This document shows positions 10,138-22,429 of a DNA stretch of 64,000 nucleotides, in pieces. Every line of letters starts with the position of its first letter. The stretch's first letter is position 1. Below the pieces are notes generated by a model. It searched no databases. It saw only the letters and a program-made list of their open reading frames with translations, and was not told where the DNA came from. Position numbers and translations under genes: made by a program. The stretch comes from Ceratodon purpureus (lineage: Eukaryota > Streptophyta > Bryopsida > Pseudoditrichales > Ditrichaceae): contig CM026423.1 in the NCBI GenBank assembly GCA_014871385.1, forward strand, positions 19,023,690-19,087,689, in the 5' to 3' direction.

Positions 10138-10334
10138 CTATTCTAGTCCTTCATCTGCGTTTCTAGAATTCCTGAAGCTCTCCCGTAACTCCGTAAAGCG
10201 CTTGAAGCATTGAGCCTTGGACCGGCCAGGAACAACATTAGCAACCTTGTCCCACCTCTTCGGAGTGTCCTTAGAAAACCTCTTCAATGCGGATACAAGC
10301 GCCTTGTCTAAGGTCTTCAGTCTCGGTCCACGAA
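10138..10334 (-). pseudogene. C-terminal Myb/SANT fragment, ZRF/MAMYB-like
   Basis: Reading down from 10334, the frame starts WTETED, shifts by one base, then continues as DKALVSALKRF, TPKRWDKVANVVPGRSKAQC and FKRFTELRESFR to a TAG stop at 10138-10140. This is the second SANT/Myb repeat found at the C-terminus of zuotin-related factors (DNAJC2/ZRF) and plant MAMYB-like proteins. Upstream of 10336 the match ends abruptly in AT-rich DNA with no acceptor AG, and there is the frameshift. I therefore read it as a truncated gene copy and not a last exon. The GC-balanced sequence below the stop (10137 down to about 9950) could be its 3' UTR. Confidence 0.65.
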
Positions 10335-10339
10335 TATTA

Positions 10340-11160
10340 AAATTTTAAAAATTCTTTAGAATTAAATGTTAAAACTAGTGCTAAAGAATGTTATGTATGG
10401 ACTTCTTTTTCTTTAATCCTACAACAGGGTAGAAAATCGTACCTTATTCTACAATAAAATTGAACTCCTAATATTTATGAAACGTCTCACATTTTCTGTT
10501 CACCAAAATAATGTAGAAAGTTCATGAGGATAACTACTCAAGAAATAATTGCAGAGTCCAACACGCATATGAATATGGAAGAAACGGTGATGTTCAGAGC
10601 TGCGTATTGAATAACTAGTGCATTGCAAGAGAGCAACATGTGAGCAAAGTGACCGTAATAGCAATGCTCGTTTCTGAACGGACGTTTCAACAGTTCTGAA
10701 ACATGTTGTGAACTATTGAAACACATATAATCTCAACATTGAAACGTTTTGGAACATGTTGCAAATCATTTTATTCCAAATACGCTCGAACCAAGATACA
10801 TTTGGGAATTCTTGTGCCAACATTGAACTCAGAAACTTGCCAGACATAGATCTTCCTCTTGGAGGAAGAGATTGAAGGTGATATGAACTGTACACAGCCA
10901 CAAGAGCCGTTTTACTGCAATCCATTACAGCCTTAATTACATGGAGAAGGTAACCTCTGTTCCATCTCAAAGAATGGTGACATATAATCAAATGCACTCT
11001 GCAACGCTTATCTAATCCGGAAGTATCAAAAATGATTTTCGGAGATCCAATACAACCTCCGTAAAAAATAGCAGCTACTAGAACCGACTTCTCTACACTG
11101 ACGTAGCGCAATCAATGAGATCAATGCTATAGACATTTACAAGGAGAAAAAAATGGGCCC
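10340..11160. other. Intergenic, no supported gene
   Basis: Minus-strand open frames of 62 and 132 codons lie here (10538-11111) but show no domain, no codon periodicity I trust and no homologue I recognise. The 11110-11167 stretch is probably the 3' UTR of the next gene. Confidence 0.45.
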
Positions 11161-11167
11161 ATGCTCA

Positions 11168-11926
11168 CTATCTGCTTATCCTGCACGATTTGTTGATCAC
11201 GCTTCCGGGTGATGTCGCTGTGGGAGGCTTCACCGTGAAATCGCAGTTCACGTGCACCCGAACCGCGAAGCTCGTGATGGCACCAACCTTCACCCGCACC
11301 CTCGTGCTCCCGCGAGCATGCAGGGCTACGCTCCCGCGTTGCATATCCGTCGCCAGCGCGCTGCCCACGCTCGCCGGAACGAACTCGTAGTTCTTGACAA
11401 CCAGCTGCGACGTCAATGTGGTGACATTCCGATGGCCCTGAGAGAACGCCGGCACTGCGCTCCGACCGAACACTTGCCCCATGTACGAAGTCTCCATGTC
11501 GATAACCCCGTACTTGAACTCGATCTTCCCGTTCGGATTCTCAGTCCGGATACCGTACACCACATCGGCATTCAAAGCGTTCTGCGGCGAGACGCTGAAC
11601 GTCTTCAACTGCACATCCTCCAGAGAGTACCGCGGCGCGTAGATAGGCCGAAGGATCAACCATGTGATCAAAGTCGCAATGCCTAACAGGAACACTAGAG
11701 TGAAGAGAAGCGAGCAGAGAGTGGCGAAGAGGGAGCAGCAACAGCATCCCAAACTCCCACAACTGCGGTGACGACGACGACTATGGTGATAAGTAGCAGG
11801 TGGCGGCAACACAGACGACTTGGGGAAGTGCAGCTGCGTGAAATGCATCGGCGTTGGCTCAGTTGGGTACACTCTTGAGCCCAACCTCCCACTTCCTGAC
11901 AACGTCTTCGACATCTTCGTCGCCAT
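11168..11926 (-). CDS. NDR1/HIN1-like (LEA_2 domain) membrane protein
   Basis: Intronless, 252 aa. The ATG at 11926 is the first in frame, the open frame upstream having only a GTG. The N-terminus is rich in Pro, Ser and His, with a basic HHSRRRHR patch (about 47-54). A Cys cluster and a hydrophobic segment (about 65-92) form one membrane anchor. The outside part begins RPIYAPRYSLEDVQLKTFSV and carries the NPNGKIEFKYG signature of the LEA_2 fold to the end. Length and order fit NHL proteins, which sit in the plasma membrane. Some members, such as NDR1, act in immunity and wall adhesion; others have no assigned role. The exact role here cannot be read from sequence. Confidence 0.9.
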   Translation of the reverse strand: MATKMSKTLSGSGRLGSRVYPTEPTPMHFTQLHFPKSSVLPPPATYHHSRRRHRSCGSLGCCCCSLFATLCSLLFTLVFLLGIATLITWLILRPIYAPRYSLEDVQLKTFSVSPQNALNADVVYGIRTENPNGKIEFKYGVIDMETSYMGQVFGRSAVPAFSQGHRNVTTLTSQLVVKNYEFVPASVGSALATDMQRGSVALHARGSTRVRVKVGAITSFAVRVHVNCDFTVKPPTATSPGSVINKSCRISR

Positions 11927-11939
11927 ATCCTCCACCTGA

Positions 11940-13400
11940 TCTCTTCAACTCTCCAAACCTTCAACTCCTAAACCTTAAACCCTACCCAAACCTCTAGAAC
12001 TGAGCTCACTAACCCCGCAACTACAAACACTAGATCGTTGAATCCAGATCAACCGCAGCATGTCTCGGGTACAAAACGTTCCTACAAAGACAACAGAAAC
12101 ACTCGAAAGAGACGATGATGAATACGCAACTAGGCGATCTGCAATAACTTAAATATCATCTGGGCAGTCCTTTTTCGTACCTGAATGTGTACCCACGCGG
12201 ATTCATAGCGAACCGCGTTGCAATAAAATGAATCTCCAACGCTGAATAGGAAAGGTTGTGTGCGGATTCCTGAATCTGCGGACTCAGCTATAGCTGCGTG
12301 ATTTTAACATCGATTCATCGGCTAAGTTTGATGCAAATCGAAGATGCATCGTCGTTTCCTGCACATGTGGAGAGACTGGTTTCAGCTTAATTGAGGTTTG
12401 TCAGGCCCCACCCACGTTTTGTGAATATGGCCGTGGCCGTTGGCGGCTAGAATTTGCCGCGCCGGTGAAGCGTCTTGGAAACTCTGTCTAGAGTATTTAC
12501 GGGTGGTTTCTCGGCTGTCATTTGCACAGTCGGTTAGGTTTATGGTAGTATATTGCCTTTGTGGCTTAATTTGGGTACAACTTGGGCTATGGTGTGCCAT
12601 TTTCTAGTGACGGGTTTATTCATTGCAGCAGTGAGGTTGTTAATATATTGATTTTGTCGACAGTGGGTTCATTGTAGGATGAGTGCGCGGCAAGCAGTAA
12701 ATCTCGAGCTGTATGTGAGATTTTTTACGCGTATGTGAGTGGATTACAGGAAGTATTTGACGATTGGATTATGTGCTGTCAATCAATTTGTGATTAATGC
12801 ACAAGGGTACTGTACATGGTGTTACCGGTAATCAGTAATATTTCTCTGGACTGAGTCACGTTTGGCATGACAGATGATAGGTGTGATTTTCATGCTCTTG
12901 ATCCAGTGTGTATATGTCCTACACACTGATGGTTGACCTAATTGGCACACCGTACCATTGGCTGTTGATACGAGAATGCAACTTACAGGTTGCAAATCAC
13001 AATGACTGTTCATGCTTAGATTCACAGACTCGTGGTTTGGTTGACTGATTGAAACAATCTAATCAGATTCAAACATTGCATCTGTGTGCAGACGTTTCCG
13101 ACAAGCAAGGTCTATCAGTCAACCGGACAAGAACGTGCGCTATAAGAGCAAAGAAGTGGAGGACAAGATCAATTGAAAACGATCAGAAGTTTATCTCATA
13201 TAAAATGAACTGCTGACTCTCAAGCTCTACAGTACAAGGCGGAAGAGAAATGCTCACAATTTGACTCAAGATTTGATATCGAGAAAATCTGGGGGAGTAT
13301 TCAACTTAAGAGGTGATCTTACATGTACAAGGACTTCGTCCAGATATGGTTACTCTGCAAAACTCCATTCAATACTTAGACATATATCTACACAAATTTA
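11940..13400. other. Upstream region of the LEA_2 gene and downstream region of PEX11
   Basis: 11927-12150 probably holds the 5' UTR and promoter of the LEA_2 gene, a CT/AAC-rich leader on its strand. From there to 13400 I find no gene, RNA or repeat. Confidence 0.5.
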
Positions 13401-13406
13401 GTTAAC

Positions 13407-14153
13407 CTACGAATCCGGCCAGTTCTTATACCAACCAGACCATGCGGATGCAAGACCACTGATACCTAACGTTACAGGATGGCATACAAAAGGGTTCGGA
13501 TCGACGTCCGCAAGGGCGATGATAAAATCGGAGACATTCGCAATTATAGACATGACAGACATGATTCGTTGCATTCGGATGGAGGAGACCTTGGCCTTGA
13601 GGAGCATGAGCTGCTTGGAGGTCGACTCGCCTTTCAGCTCGACTCCGAGCCTTTGAAACTCCTCGAGCTCAGCAATCTGCTTCTTCCACCGGGCCTCGGC
13701 TTCCAACCCTCGCCTGATGACGATCAGATCTGCGATTATGAAGAAGATGTATCCAAACCCTTCTCCGAACGCTGAGATGTAGCTCATCCGACGAGCGATT
13801 TCTGGGTCGAGGACGCCCACCCTGGATAGCCAGAGGAAGTGGTCGAAGAACCAGTAGACCATCTCTCCGCCATAGCCGAGAACCGAGAGCACCTGGATCT
13901 TGTGATCCGGAAACGTGGTGTTTCGAAGCTTATTGAATCCTGTCAAGAACCGTCCCGTTCGAAACGCCTTCCTGCTCAACCCAGCCGCTACCTCGAGCTT
14001 CTTCCAGCGATCGGCAAGCTTGGGGTCCTTGCTCTCTAGTCTGTAGTGGCCGAGCTTCCCGACGTACTGGAAGGTCTTGACTAGTTTGTCGATTCCGTCT
14101 CGCTTCGCGAGAAACAGAACCAGCTTGTCGAGGGTATCTTTCCTCTTGTCCAT
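13407..14153 (-). CDS. PEX11: Peroxisomal membrane protein PEX11
   Basis: A single exon encodes 248 aa. PEX11 proteins shape and elongate the peroxisome membrane before fission. The sequence has the family order. An N-terminal amphipathic part opens DTLDKLVLFLAKRDGIDKLVK with a QYVGKLGHYRL motif. RKAFRTGRFLTGFNKLR then leads into membrane-associated segments (YGGEMVYWFFDHFLWL and GYIFFIIADLIVI). A Lys/Glu-rich linker and a C-terminal hydrophobic region end in GISGLASAWSGWYKNW. The length is typical of the plant PEX11C/D/E group and I cannot choose among its members. The ATG at 14153 is followed by a normal start; the A/T-rich leader above it reads as 5' UTR. Confidence 0.93.
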   Translation of the reverse strand: MDKRKDTLDKLVLFLAKRDGIDKLVKTFQYVGKLGHYRLESKDPKLADRWKKLEVAAGLSRKAFRTGRFLTGFNKLRNTTFPDHKIQVLSVLGYGGEMVYWFFDHFLWLSRVGVLDPEIARRMSYISAFGEGFGYIFFIIADLIVIRRGLEAEARWKKQIAELEEFQRLGVELKGESTSKQLMLLKAKVSSIRMQRIMSVMSIIANVSDFIIALADVDPNPFVCHPVTLGISGLASAWSGWYKNWPDS

Positions 14154-14159
14154 GTTTTG

Positions 14160-15620
14160 ATGACGTTATAAAAACCCCCTATCAATCCTTACAAAAATTT
14201 ACACTGAAAGCCTAACCCTCTCCCTTCAAATTCTCAGCATTGAAACCCTGGTGAATCCTCTTGGAACTTCTCCCGGTTTGATGTCACTGCCATGTCGACC
14301 TGCAAGATTAATGACAGGGAACAATGAGCTTCTCTAGAAGATAGTTGCACCAAAGGAACTCTCACAAGATTCAGAGATGAAGATTATGTAGAAGAAGAGA
14401 TTAACACAGGGTGTACACTACAAAACGAATTGCAGGTAGCTCGACATTCCATCATGCGAATTGGCCCGAAATGTTTCTAAGAATGTAGGGATAACATCTC
14501 TGTTGCAAAGACAGGACGGCGGTAGTGACCACTTACACTCGAAACCTCGAAGACTATCTCGATCTAGGCATCGCCAGGAGATGATCGATAGTGCTTCACA
14601 TCAACATACAGTTCGCTCGATTGAGGAGAGAAACCCGACGCTCGGAACTACAATTCTGGCCAAGGAAGGAGCTCATCTCCACCACGTCCACCCCTGCTGT
14701 GTCAGCTTGAGATTTGGTTTCGAAAGGTTTTTTTTGGGGCGAATTCCTGTCCAAAGGATACGAGGTGATGACTTCCGGAGGATCATGTCAGTTTGCGCCA
14801 TCACAATATAATTGAAGAATGGGGCTCTCTTATCCGGAAAGTGCCGACTCCAAGCTTCCTGGCCCTTCGTCTGTGTACATGCACGTCTCGCCCTCGGCCC
14901 CACCTGCGAACCCTTTCTGCCTCCACCACATGGTCGCCACAAATCTGACGCCCAACTCGTGGTGAAGACATCACAACCTCTAGCAATCGTCTGTGAATCC
15001 CTCGCCCTCTTGTCAGAAAATCTACGGTTGCAGCTAAACCCAGCTTCCAAATTTGTCCGGCGTATTGGCTTTCCTTCTGTTGAACCCTGTAGCTCATAGC
15101 CTACGACCGTGTCCATGGAGTGGAGTCAGGAATCGTCAGTTGGGTGTAACCCATTTCTTGCCAGCAACATTTTTTGGAATTACAGTTTCCTTTCGACATT
15201 GAGATTGAAAATTCAGACATTTTTGAGGCATTCTATATTCTATTTTGCGAAATAATTTGGATGATTCTTGCGCAGCAGCAGCCATGCCGGGAGATAGAGG
15301 AGAGACCTCTCAAGCTGCAACTCGAAATGAAAATACTGCTCTTAGTGAAGCCCATGCGAATGGCTGTTTCGGTGAGGCTTGAGGACACGCCTGAGCGCTG
15401 AGTCCAGATTTCGAGCTATGTTGCAATTTTTCAGATCAGTTTCTTTTCCTGTGCAATCAAGGGAAGATTTCAGGTTTCCATCACTCACATCAAAGAAAGG
15501 CTCCTTAGTCACCATGCTACTTTGCAGGTTGCAGGTGTAAGATGCTGATTTGCATCGTGTTAAACATATATCTACTTGTGTATAATATACTTGTCATAAT
15601 ATTTCTTGAGGAGAGATTTA
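14160..15620. other. Intergenic between PEX11 and the monooxygenase
   Basis: The first 300 bases are likely PEX11 leader and promoter. From 14460 to 15100 both strands stay open for 95-147 codons because base composition is balanced. None of these frames shows a domain or a good start context, so I do not call a gene. 15420-15620 is probably monooxygenase 3' UTR. Confidence 0.45.
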
Positions 15621-15622
15621 GT

Positions 15623-18256
15623 TCAAGACGACTGGCCAGGCAGTTTGCCGACATCAAACAGCGTGTGAGCAAGAAGCTTGTTCTTGTTCACGATCAGAGG
15701 AATCATGAACCGATCTCTGAAATAATCGAGCACAGTCCAGCCAGTGTGTATCATTCTCCCTATTCTGTATGATCGAGTCGAAATGAAGTTGGTCCTGTCA
15801 TGACGCTCATATTGGAATTCCACAAGTGCTCGGTGTATTCTTTCATGTTCTGGCAGCTTCAACATATCTTGGTCTGTGTTCGGAGGAGGCCTGAGTGCGT
15901 CGTGTAGCTTCCGGGCGAGGATAAGTCCATCCTCTAAGGCCATGCATCCGCCTTGCCCCATATTGGGAGTGCAGGGGTGAGCCGCATCGCCTGCGACTGT
16001 GACGGTGCCGTTCACAAGAGGCTCCGGGCCGTTGGTGTTCAGCCGGTGACGAATTGCGTATTTGAAGAATTTCTCCTGAGGTGTGTTGTCGATGATGGAG
16101 GACAGGAGAGTTGGTGGGAATGATGTTGAGGCATGTTGCATCGCTTCTGCCTTCGACATCTGCTGTCCATTGGTACCTGGATTACAACGGATTATCCTTG
16201 TCAGCGTTAAATCCTTGAGGTACAGGCAACCATTTTCTAATGTGGTCTCTACTTAACCATGATTTTCTTGTGAAAGCAAATATGCGCTCTAGAGAGGATT
16301 ATTTTCTCTCTACTCTATCTTCAATATGAATTTCTTCTGTGCTGTACAACTCATCATGCTACTCAAAAACTGTAAATACATCAATTGACAAGTCCAGTAC
16401 CTAAGTAACTCAACTATACAACAATTAGAGGTTCAGTCTTTCATCACACATGTACATAATTATAACCATACTCATCAACTTGCCCAGGGTCCAAATTTGT
16501 TGATCTGGTGAGACTACAGGACATAGAACGTCGCTTGTTTGTAAACCGACTCAAATTTCAAAGTGTTAGCACTCTAGATGGGTACAGGAAGAGGAGCTAC
16601 AAATTCTCACCTTCGGGCGAATCATTCCACACAAAGAACCAAGAAACATTGGTGGGGCTTGCAGGAATGTAAGCAGCCCGACATCCTTTTCCAACAAAGA
16701 GCCGAACTGTATAATCTAACTTGTGACCCTCTGGAAAGATTGCCATTCCTCGAATTCCAATGTGTCCGACAGGTTGTGGTTTCGGGAGCCCCAGCCAAGA
16801 TGCTACATAGGAGTTTATGCCATCGAACCCGAGAACAACCTGTGAAGCTCAAAGACAAAGAATTAGCACATCGGATCAGAGTAATTGCTACTTACTTTGC
16901 TGTGATCATACATGGCTGGAATAAAATGACGACATGGAAGAGTTTTGCGAACTTGCAGATTGATAAACCTTAGCAGAGTAGGTTGAGCCATCTTGGAGCT
17001 CCAGTTCAGTGATGCCTGTTCTGCTTTCTGATTTCTTGATGCCTATGACGCCTGAGCTGAACCGGATTGTTCCTTCCGGTAACTCCCCAGCTAGAACTTC
17101 GAGAATAACCTTCCGATCCACAGCCCGCAAGTCATGTGGCCTGTTTCAGAAAGTGCTTCATGTGTTCAAACCTTAATAATCCTAAGTGGTGACTGTAATG
17201 GTGACCATGTTATCCTGATAAGGAAATATCCATTAAGATCTAAGTGTTCATTAAATTTTGTACGATTTTCCAAGCTGAGTGATCCATGGCATTTTCTAAA
17301 CTCAGAGAAGCGCAATTATGTCATTTTAAATATTTACACATGATTAACGAGCAACTAGCATATTACAGACGTTAATCCATTCTAAGATGATGTTCTTGTT
17401 ACTGTGAGCTTAAAAGTAGATCATGCTGTTTGATACGGGGCAAAAAAATTAGAAGAAGTTTGTTTCTCTTTCTGATTTTGATGCGTTTGATGAAAACTGT
17501 TGAACGACTTTACCCTCCTTCACAATCAGCAAACTCCACTTTTGCCAAGACTTCTCCTCGTGAGTTCAATGTTTCCCATCTGCAGTTGCAAATAATTGGA
17601 ACAAAAAAATGTCAAGTGATGAACACTCTTAGAAAATAACAGATCATCCTAACCTTTGCGAGGACAATGAAAATTCTATCTTGACAAAATATGAGTTACA
17701 GTATGTTATGATTCTACACTCTGCAACTACAACAGAAATCGGAAAATCTTCAGGAACAGGGCCGGAGTAGCATACGCGAGAAGGTTGATGTACATAGATC
17801 GAAACCTGTCCCCAAGTCCAAGCACATCCAGCACACTGAATGCATTGTTCCAAAGAGTGATGCCGGCACCCCACGCCCGAAGGGTGTCTGACTGCTCCAA
17901 AACGACAGCCTTAATCCCAGCCCTGCACGAGAATGTTCAGCACCAACTCTGTTAGATTCTAAGAGTCTAGGCTAGAACCATTCAAGAGAGTTTCTTCCAT
18001 GTCAAAATCAACTTATGACGCAATATCTAGGTTACAAAGGACGCACTATTTAGTCGATGGCAGTTCCAAACCATAGAACACAGGAATTCCAACAAGCTAT
18101 AGCACTTCAGGGTTAAGAATTCTATAGACCATTAACTTACCTGTGAAGAGCGAGGGCACAAGAAAGCCCTCCAATACCGCCACCAACAATCACGATATCT
18201 CCTTCATCGTGTAAACCATTTCCGTCGCCGAGTGCCCCGCTTCCATTGATGGTCAT
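15623..18256 (-). CDS. FAD-dependent monooxygenase (zeaxanthin epoxidase/MO1-like)
   Basis: Six exons: 18256-18141, 17922-17776, 17579-17514, 17140-16969, 16839-16611 and 16176-15623. All phases close, giving 427 aa. The Rossmann motif IVIVGGGIGG is at residues 21-30. The conserved LGFDGINSYVASWLGL (exon 5) and AGDAAHPCTPNMGQGG, with the FAD-binding GD at about 306-307, define the PHBH-type FAD hydroxylase fold. The closest plant group is the MO1/zeaxanthin-epoxidase-like monooxygenases, whose substrates are mostly unknown. There is no obvious long plastid peptide from this ATG, although an upstream exon is possible because the frame stays open to a TTTTAG at about 18285. Intron 4 uses a GTTTAT donor. 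Confidence 0.88.
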
Positions 18257-18259
18257 TCT

Positions 18260-19715
18260 TGGGATGTGACGAAGGATGTTACCCTAAAACCAGCCTTAAA
18301 TCTACCTAGCCCTGAATTTCTGCAACCTCGTTTCTGCGAGAGAGACGATTTAGAGAAACACCATGAGTACAAGTGAAAATTATGTTTAATGTTACAAAAG
18401 AAAGTATTCAGAGCTGAACACCTACAGATTGATGCTTATTTCCAGGTTTACAGAAATACCAAGTATTGGGTCACAATTCAGAGAATTAGAAAATCTTCTT
18501 CCTCACACTCGTCCAGTACCCACTCAGTTTCTACACAACAGTTTCTGTTACATAGACAGCCATGTATGATCAAAGTAATCTCGAATGATTTGCAGTTCAA
18601 AGAAAGAACATGATATGAACCCACCTCCTAGGATGCAAGAAACTGAGGCTGCCACTAAAACACCAGCTCTGCAACTCAGAAACCACCAGTTCTTCAAATC
18701 TCTTAAGCCTTCAAGAGTACCATGCAATTAAACTCCAGATGGTGGCACTTGAGGACTGCAGCACAAGACAACTGAGAGTTTCTAATTAGAATACCAGGAT
18801 GACTACCTACAGCATTAGCAGCTGAGACTTGCAGAGATTACTTTGATCATACACTTCTCAAAGTAGGTGGAGTAGTCCAGAAGAGGGAATTGCATTTCAA
18901 CTTATGTTACCCGTCAAAACATTCTCCGGCAGTTGACGGACCCGAAACGGCAGTGTCTCATCTTTGCTTTTGGAAGGAGGAAAAGATATTAAAAATCATC
19001 ATATCATTGTACTGTGGTGTATGTGGCAGCAAGCAGTGATTCAAGCAGAGATAAATACTTGATTGGGTGACTCCATCTATGGGCTTTATTGGGAGTGCAA
19101 GGACATTGCAAGTTAGCTGGCAAGGAGCTTCCAATGTAATACTCATGGGCCATGTTGAGTCTGAGATTCAGAAAGCATGTGGATGAGGTTGAAAATCACT
19201 GCACAAGCCAGTCAAAAGAAGCTGTACTTCTTGGCCTCTGAGGGTGACTTTGACGCCCCTGGTGTTAACTTTACTATTAAAATATGCACAATCTTCTGAA
19301 AGCTTCTGAAACTAGTTACTTTTCGCATCTGGACTGCACTCCATAAGGTTGTACATAAAATGAAGCAGTTTGCGAACTCCGAATGATGTCTATAGTTTGC
19401 AGTGATTTCCGGTAGTTCCACATCGACGTTGGTAGTATTGGATTTTGGAGAATATTTTCTGTCTCCTACGATGAAGAGAACGCACAAGATTAAAAGTAGA
19501 TGACAGACATGTGACCAGATCTATTTTGTGAAGTGGCTGAAAAGTGATAATTTTACTACAATCATAATCAGTCAGATATGATACACCTCCACCGTTGGCA
19601 GAGACAGAGCATGGATTGCTAAGAACATGAATCAGTAAAATACAAACCATTTGGTTGATCTATCAATTGAGAAGTTCTCAAATGGGTTAACTTAAACTGG
19701 TCTTAGATTGAAGAA
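18260..19715. other. Intergenic, no supported gene
   Basis: This contains the monooxygenase leader and promoter at the left and probably the 3' UTR of the GH30 gene at the right (19500-19718). Nothing else is recognisable. Confidence 0.5.
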
Positions 19716-19718
19716 CGT

Positions 19719-22349
19719 TTAGTTATGAATTTTCTCGAAGAGCTCGATGTGATCACTTTCCAGAGGCGAAATCACAAGCGTCGTGACGGATTTCGCCACC
19801 GACCGGATCTCCAGAATTGGCTTCTCAAAATTCAGCACCGGAAGCTCAGCATGGTTCTCGATCCGCGAAGTTCTGAACGGTGCAACTTGGATCCGGGAGC
19901 CTCGTAGGCGAGGAGCCACAACTGAGAGATCATACTCCACGTCCTTGTTGCGACCGGAGGTGTTTGTCAAAACCACAACAACGGTGGTGCCTAGAGGATC
20001 AACCGCCGTTACGAGAAAGTCACGTAGACCCTCGTTGCTGAATACTTTGAACCCCTGACGAATCCATCTGGAGAAGTGCATCAACACGTAGTATTGCTTC
20101 TTGAGGTCCACGGCGAAGGGCGAGGTGCCATACACAAGAGGCGTGTGCAGGAGGCCCCAAAGGGATCCGGGAGCTTCCAGCGCTTGCCAATAGCACCATG
20201 CAGATGGGTGGAGGTCGTTGATGTCCAGGGTTATGTGTTTCGCAACTCCTAAGGCAGCGTCGTGCTCGTCGCCGTTCCAGTTGAGTGGCCCATATTCTGA
20301 CATCCACAGCTTCTTGCCCTTGGCTGCAACGTTTCTATTCACCTGAGAACATGATCCAAGTTGAAGTTGATCAAAACGTTTGTCTAGTGGAGTGGAAACA
20401 TAAAGGAGCTTGCAGGTTCAATGTAGTAGTGGAAGAGATTGAACGTAAAGAGAAGCTTACTTCTCTCCGTTTGGCATCGTCTTCTCGGTTGACGAGGAAA
20501 ATGTAGGTATGGGCGTTGAATTGGTCAATAGCTTGCATTGATTCTTCACTGATCCCTCGCATGGCTCTGATCGTGTTAAATGTCCAAGCATCGAATGCGC
20601 TGAGGGCAGTGTTTAATTTCTTTTTTACCAAAGACTTCTTAACTATTGGAATCACCTGCAATGTAATCACGGTGTGAGTTATGCGGAACAAATTTGAGTA
20701 GTCCAAGAATCCACCTCACATGTGTGTCAACAGCACAAGCAAGTTTTTATGAAGGATGTGTAGATGGTAAACCTTGTCCATTGACTTGGTGGAGAAATTG
20801 CAGCCTTCCTGTGCAGCTTTGTTCCGGTCAATGTACCACCAACCTTCACATGGCTCGTTAAATGGTGCCAACGTGTCGAACTGCAACCCCCATTCCTTGT
20901 ACTTGAGCACCACCTCTGTAAGGTAGTCAGCAAACGCCTCGTAGTACTTTGGGTTGAGATTATCTTGGCCCTTCTTCCAGTTTCCTGCAAGAAGTCAATC
21001 AGTTGGCGAATTGCCCATGTATTCTTAGAAATTCATCTCTATGCACAATCAGGAAGACAGAAAATCTTTTCGCGTTTAAGCAAATTCACTCAAAATAGGT
21101 GAAGGTGGTTCAAAACCTCTTCTCACCTGTGACAGAACCACTAAGAGTCATCCAATGCGGTGGAGAATTATTGAAAGCTTCAAAAATATTTGCACCCTTT
21201 TCACGGGCAGCAAACAAGACCGCTCTCTGCCTTTTATCTGCTGTCCAGTCGTAGGGCTCGTTCGGACCACTTTTGAAACCAGGCACGTCTCCAAAGGGTC
21301 GTAGATTAGTGTCGAATGTAAGGTCGGCACCTCCACCGATGTTGTAACGCACAATGTTCATACCAAGCCCTTTCCGAGGATCGAAGAGTAAGTCTACCAC
21401 GTAGTCAAAATCTTCTTTCGGTAATCCACCTACGAAGTTAGCCCACCTGCACAATTTTTTCTGTCTTCGGTCAAGACCTAAAAACCAACATCCTAGATGT
21501 AATCTCAGGTACAACCCATTGTTAAAAAAAGTATTGGTTTTTTTCCCTCGATTTAGAAATGCATAAAATTGCCCTTTACACTCATGTCTGTCCATGAGAA
21601 TTGACCTAAAGAAATTCTTACCAGCAGAGAGAAGTACCCCATCCGTCCCATATCACATAAATGTCTTGAGGATCTCTCGGAATTTGTATAAACTCCTCCT
21701 GTTTCCAACCCATCCATACACAGATAAATATGCGTCCAATCCACTACAAATATAATTCTAAGTTCACAGTTCCATCTTTGTCACAGAACAGGCATATACT
21801 CAAGGTTCTTCCACTACTCACAGCAAATGATGAATTGAACCAAAACCTCAAACTAAGGTTCATGATAGAACTAATAGGATCTGAAGAAAACTGAATCTAA
21901 AAAGAAGTTATGAAATGTATTACCTTTTGAGGAATGTCTGGCCACGCCCCAATCCATGCAAAAAAGTTTTGAACCTGACCAAGCAGCCCCTTCCTCTCCA
22001 CTTTAATCACCTTCTCCTCCTCAACCTGCTTCTTCGCAGTTTTATCTTCTTCTGACTTACCAACCTCCTCAGTCTCCTCTGTTTCAGGTGTGACCGGCTG
22101 TTGGGGAGGTTTAAGAGCAAAGACCTTGGTGTTGTTTCTCCTGGGCACTACATTCCGTTTCAACAAATGGCTTCCCCCTACACGGGTGAGGCTTGGAACA
22201 ACACGATATGAGCAACTCGTCTCCACTGTTGCTGCGAGAGAGCTCGGTAACCTGCAAACCATGCCATTGCATCCTAGACCGCTATGGTCTGCCCACAGTG
22301 CATGGTCGCCCTGCCTTGTGGCAGCTGTGTGAAGCTGACAAGCTGCCAT
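19719..22349 (-). CDS. Glycoside hydrolase family 30 (endo-beta-1,6-galactanase-like)
   Basis: Six exons: 22349-21924, 21743-21622, 21446-21127, 20984-20773, 20655-20461 and 20342-19719. All are in phase, giving 632 aa. The catalytic core starts near residue 175 with VIWDGWGTSLCWWANFVGGLP. The acid/base Glu is in APFNEPCEGWW (about residue 333) and the nucleophile in LWMSEYGPLNW (about 441). A beta-sandwich-like end follows. The order is that of GH30 enzymes related to endo-1,6-galactanases, which cut beta-1,6-galactan side chains such as those on arabinogalactan proteins. The first 140 residues are unusual: a Ser/Arg/Thr-rich start followed by an acidic Glu/Lys stretch, not a classical secretion signal. 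The first ATG in frame is at 22349. Confidence 0.87.
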
Positions 22350-22429
22350 TGCAGGTTGCCCACTCAACGTGGTCCAGTGTTGGGCCAGTTTTCACCTCCA
22401 AATTGAATATATACAAAATGATTTCTGCC

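Noticed and set aside
10538..11111. Minus-strand open frames of 62 and 132 codons
   Set aside because: No recognisable domain and no supporting signals. The sequence could be part of an old element but nothing identifies it.
14461..15116. Possible gene between PEX11 and the monooxygenase
   Set aside because: Open frames on both strands (95-147 codons) have no domain, and no splice model joined them.
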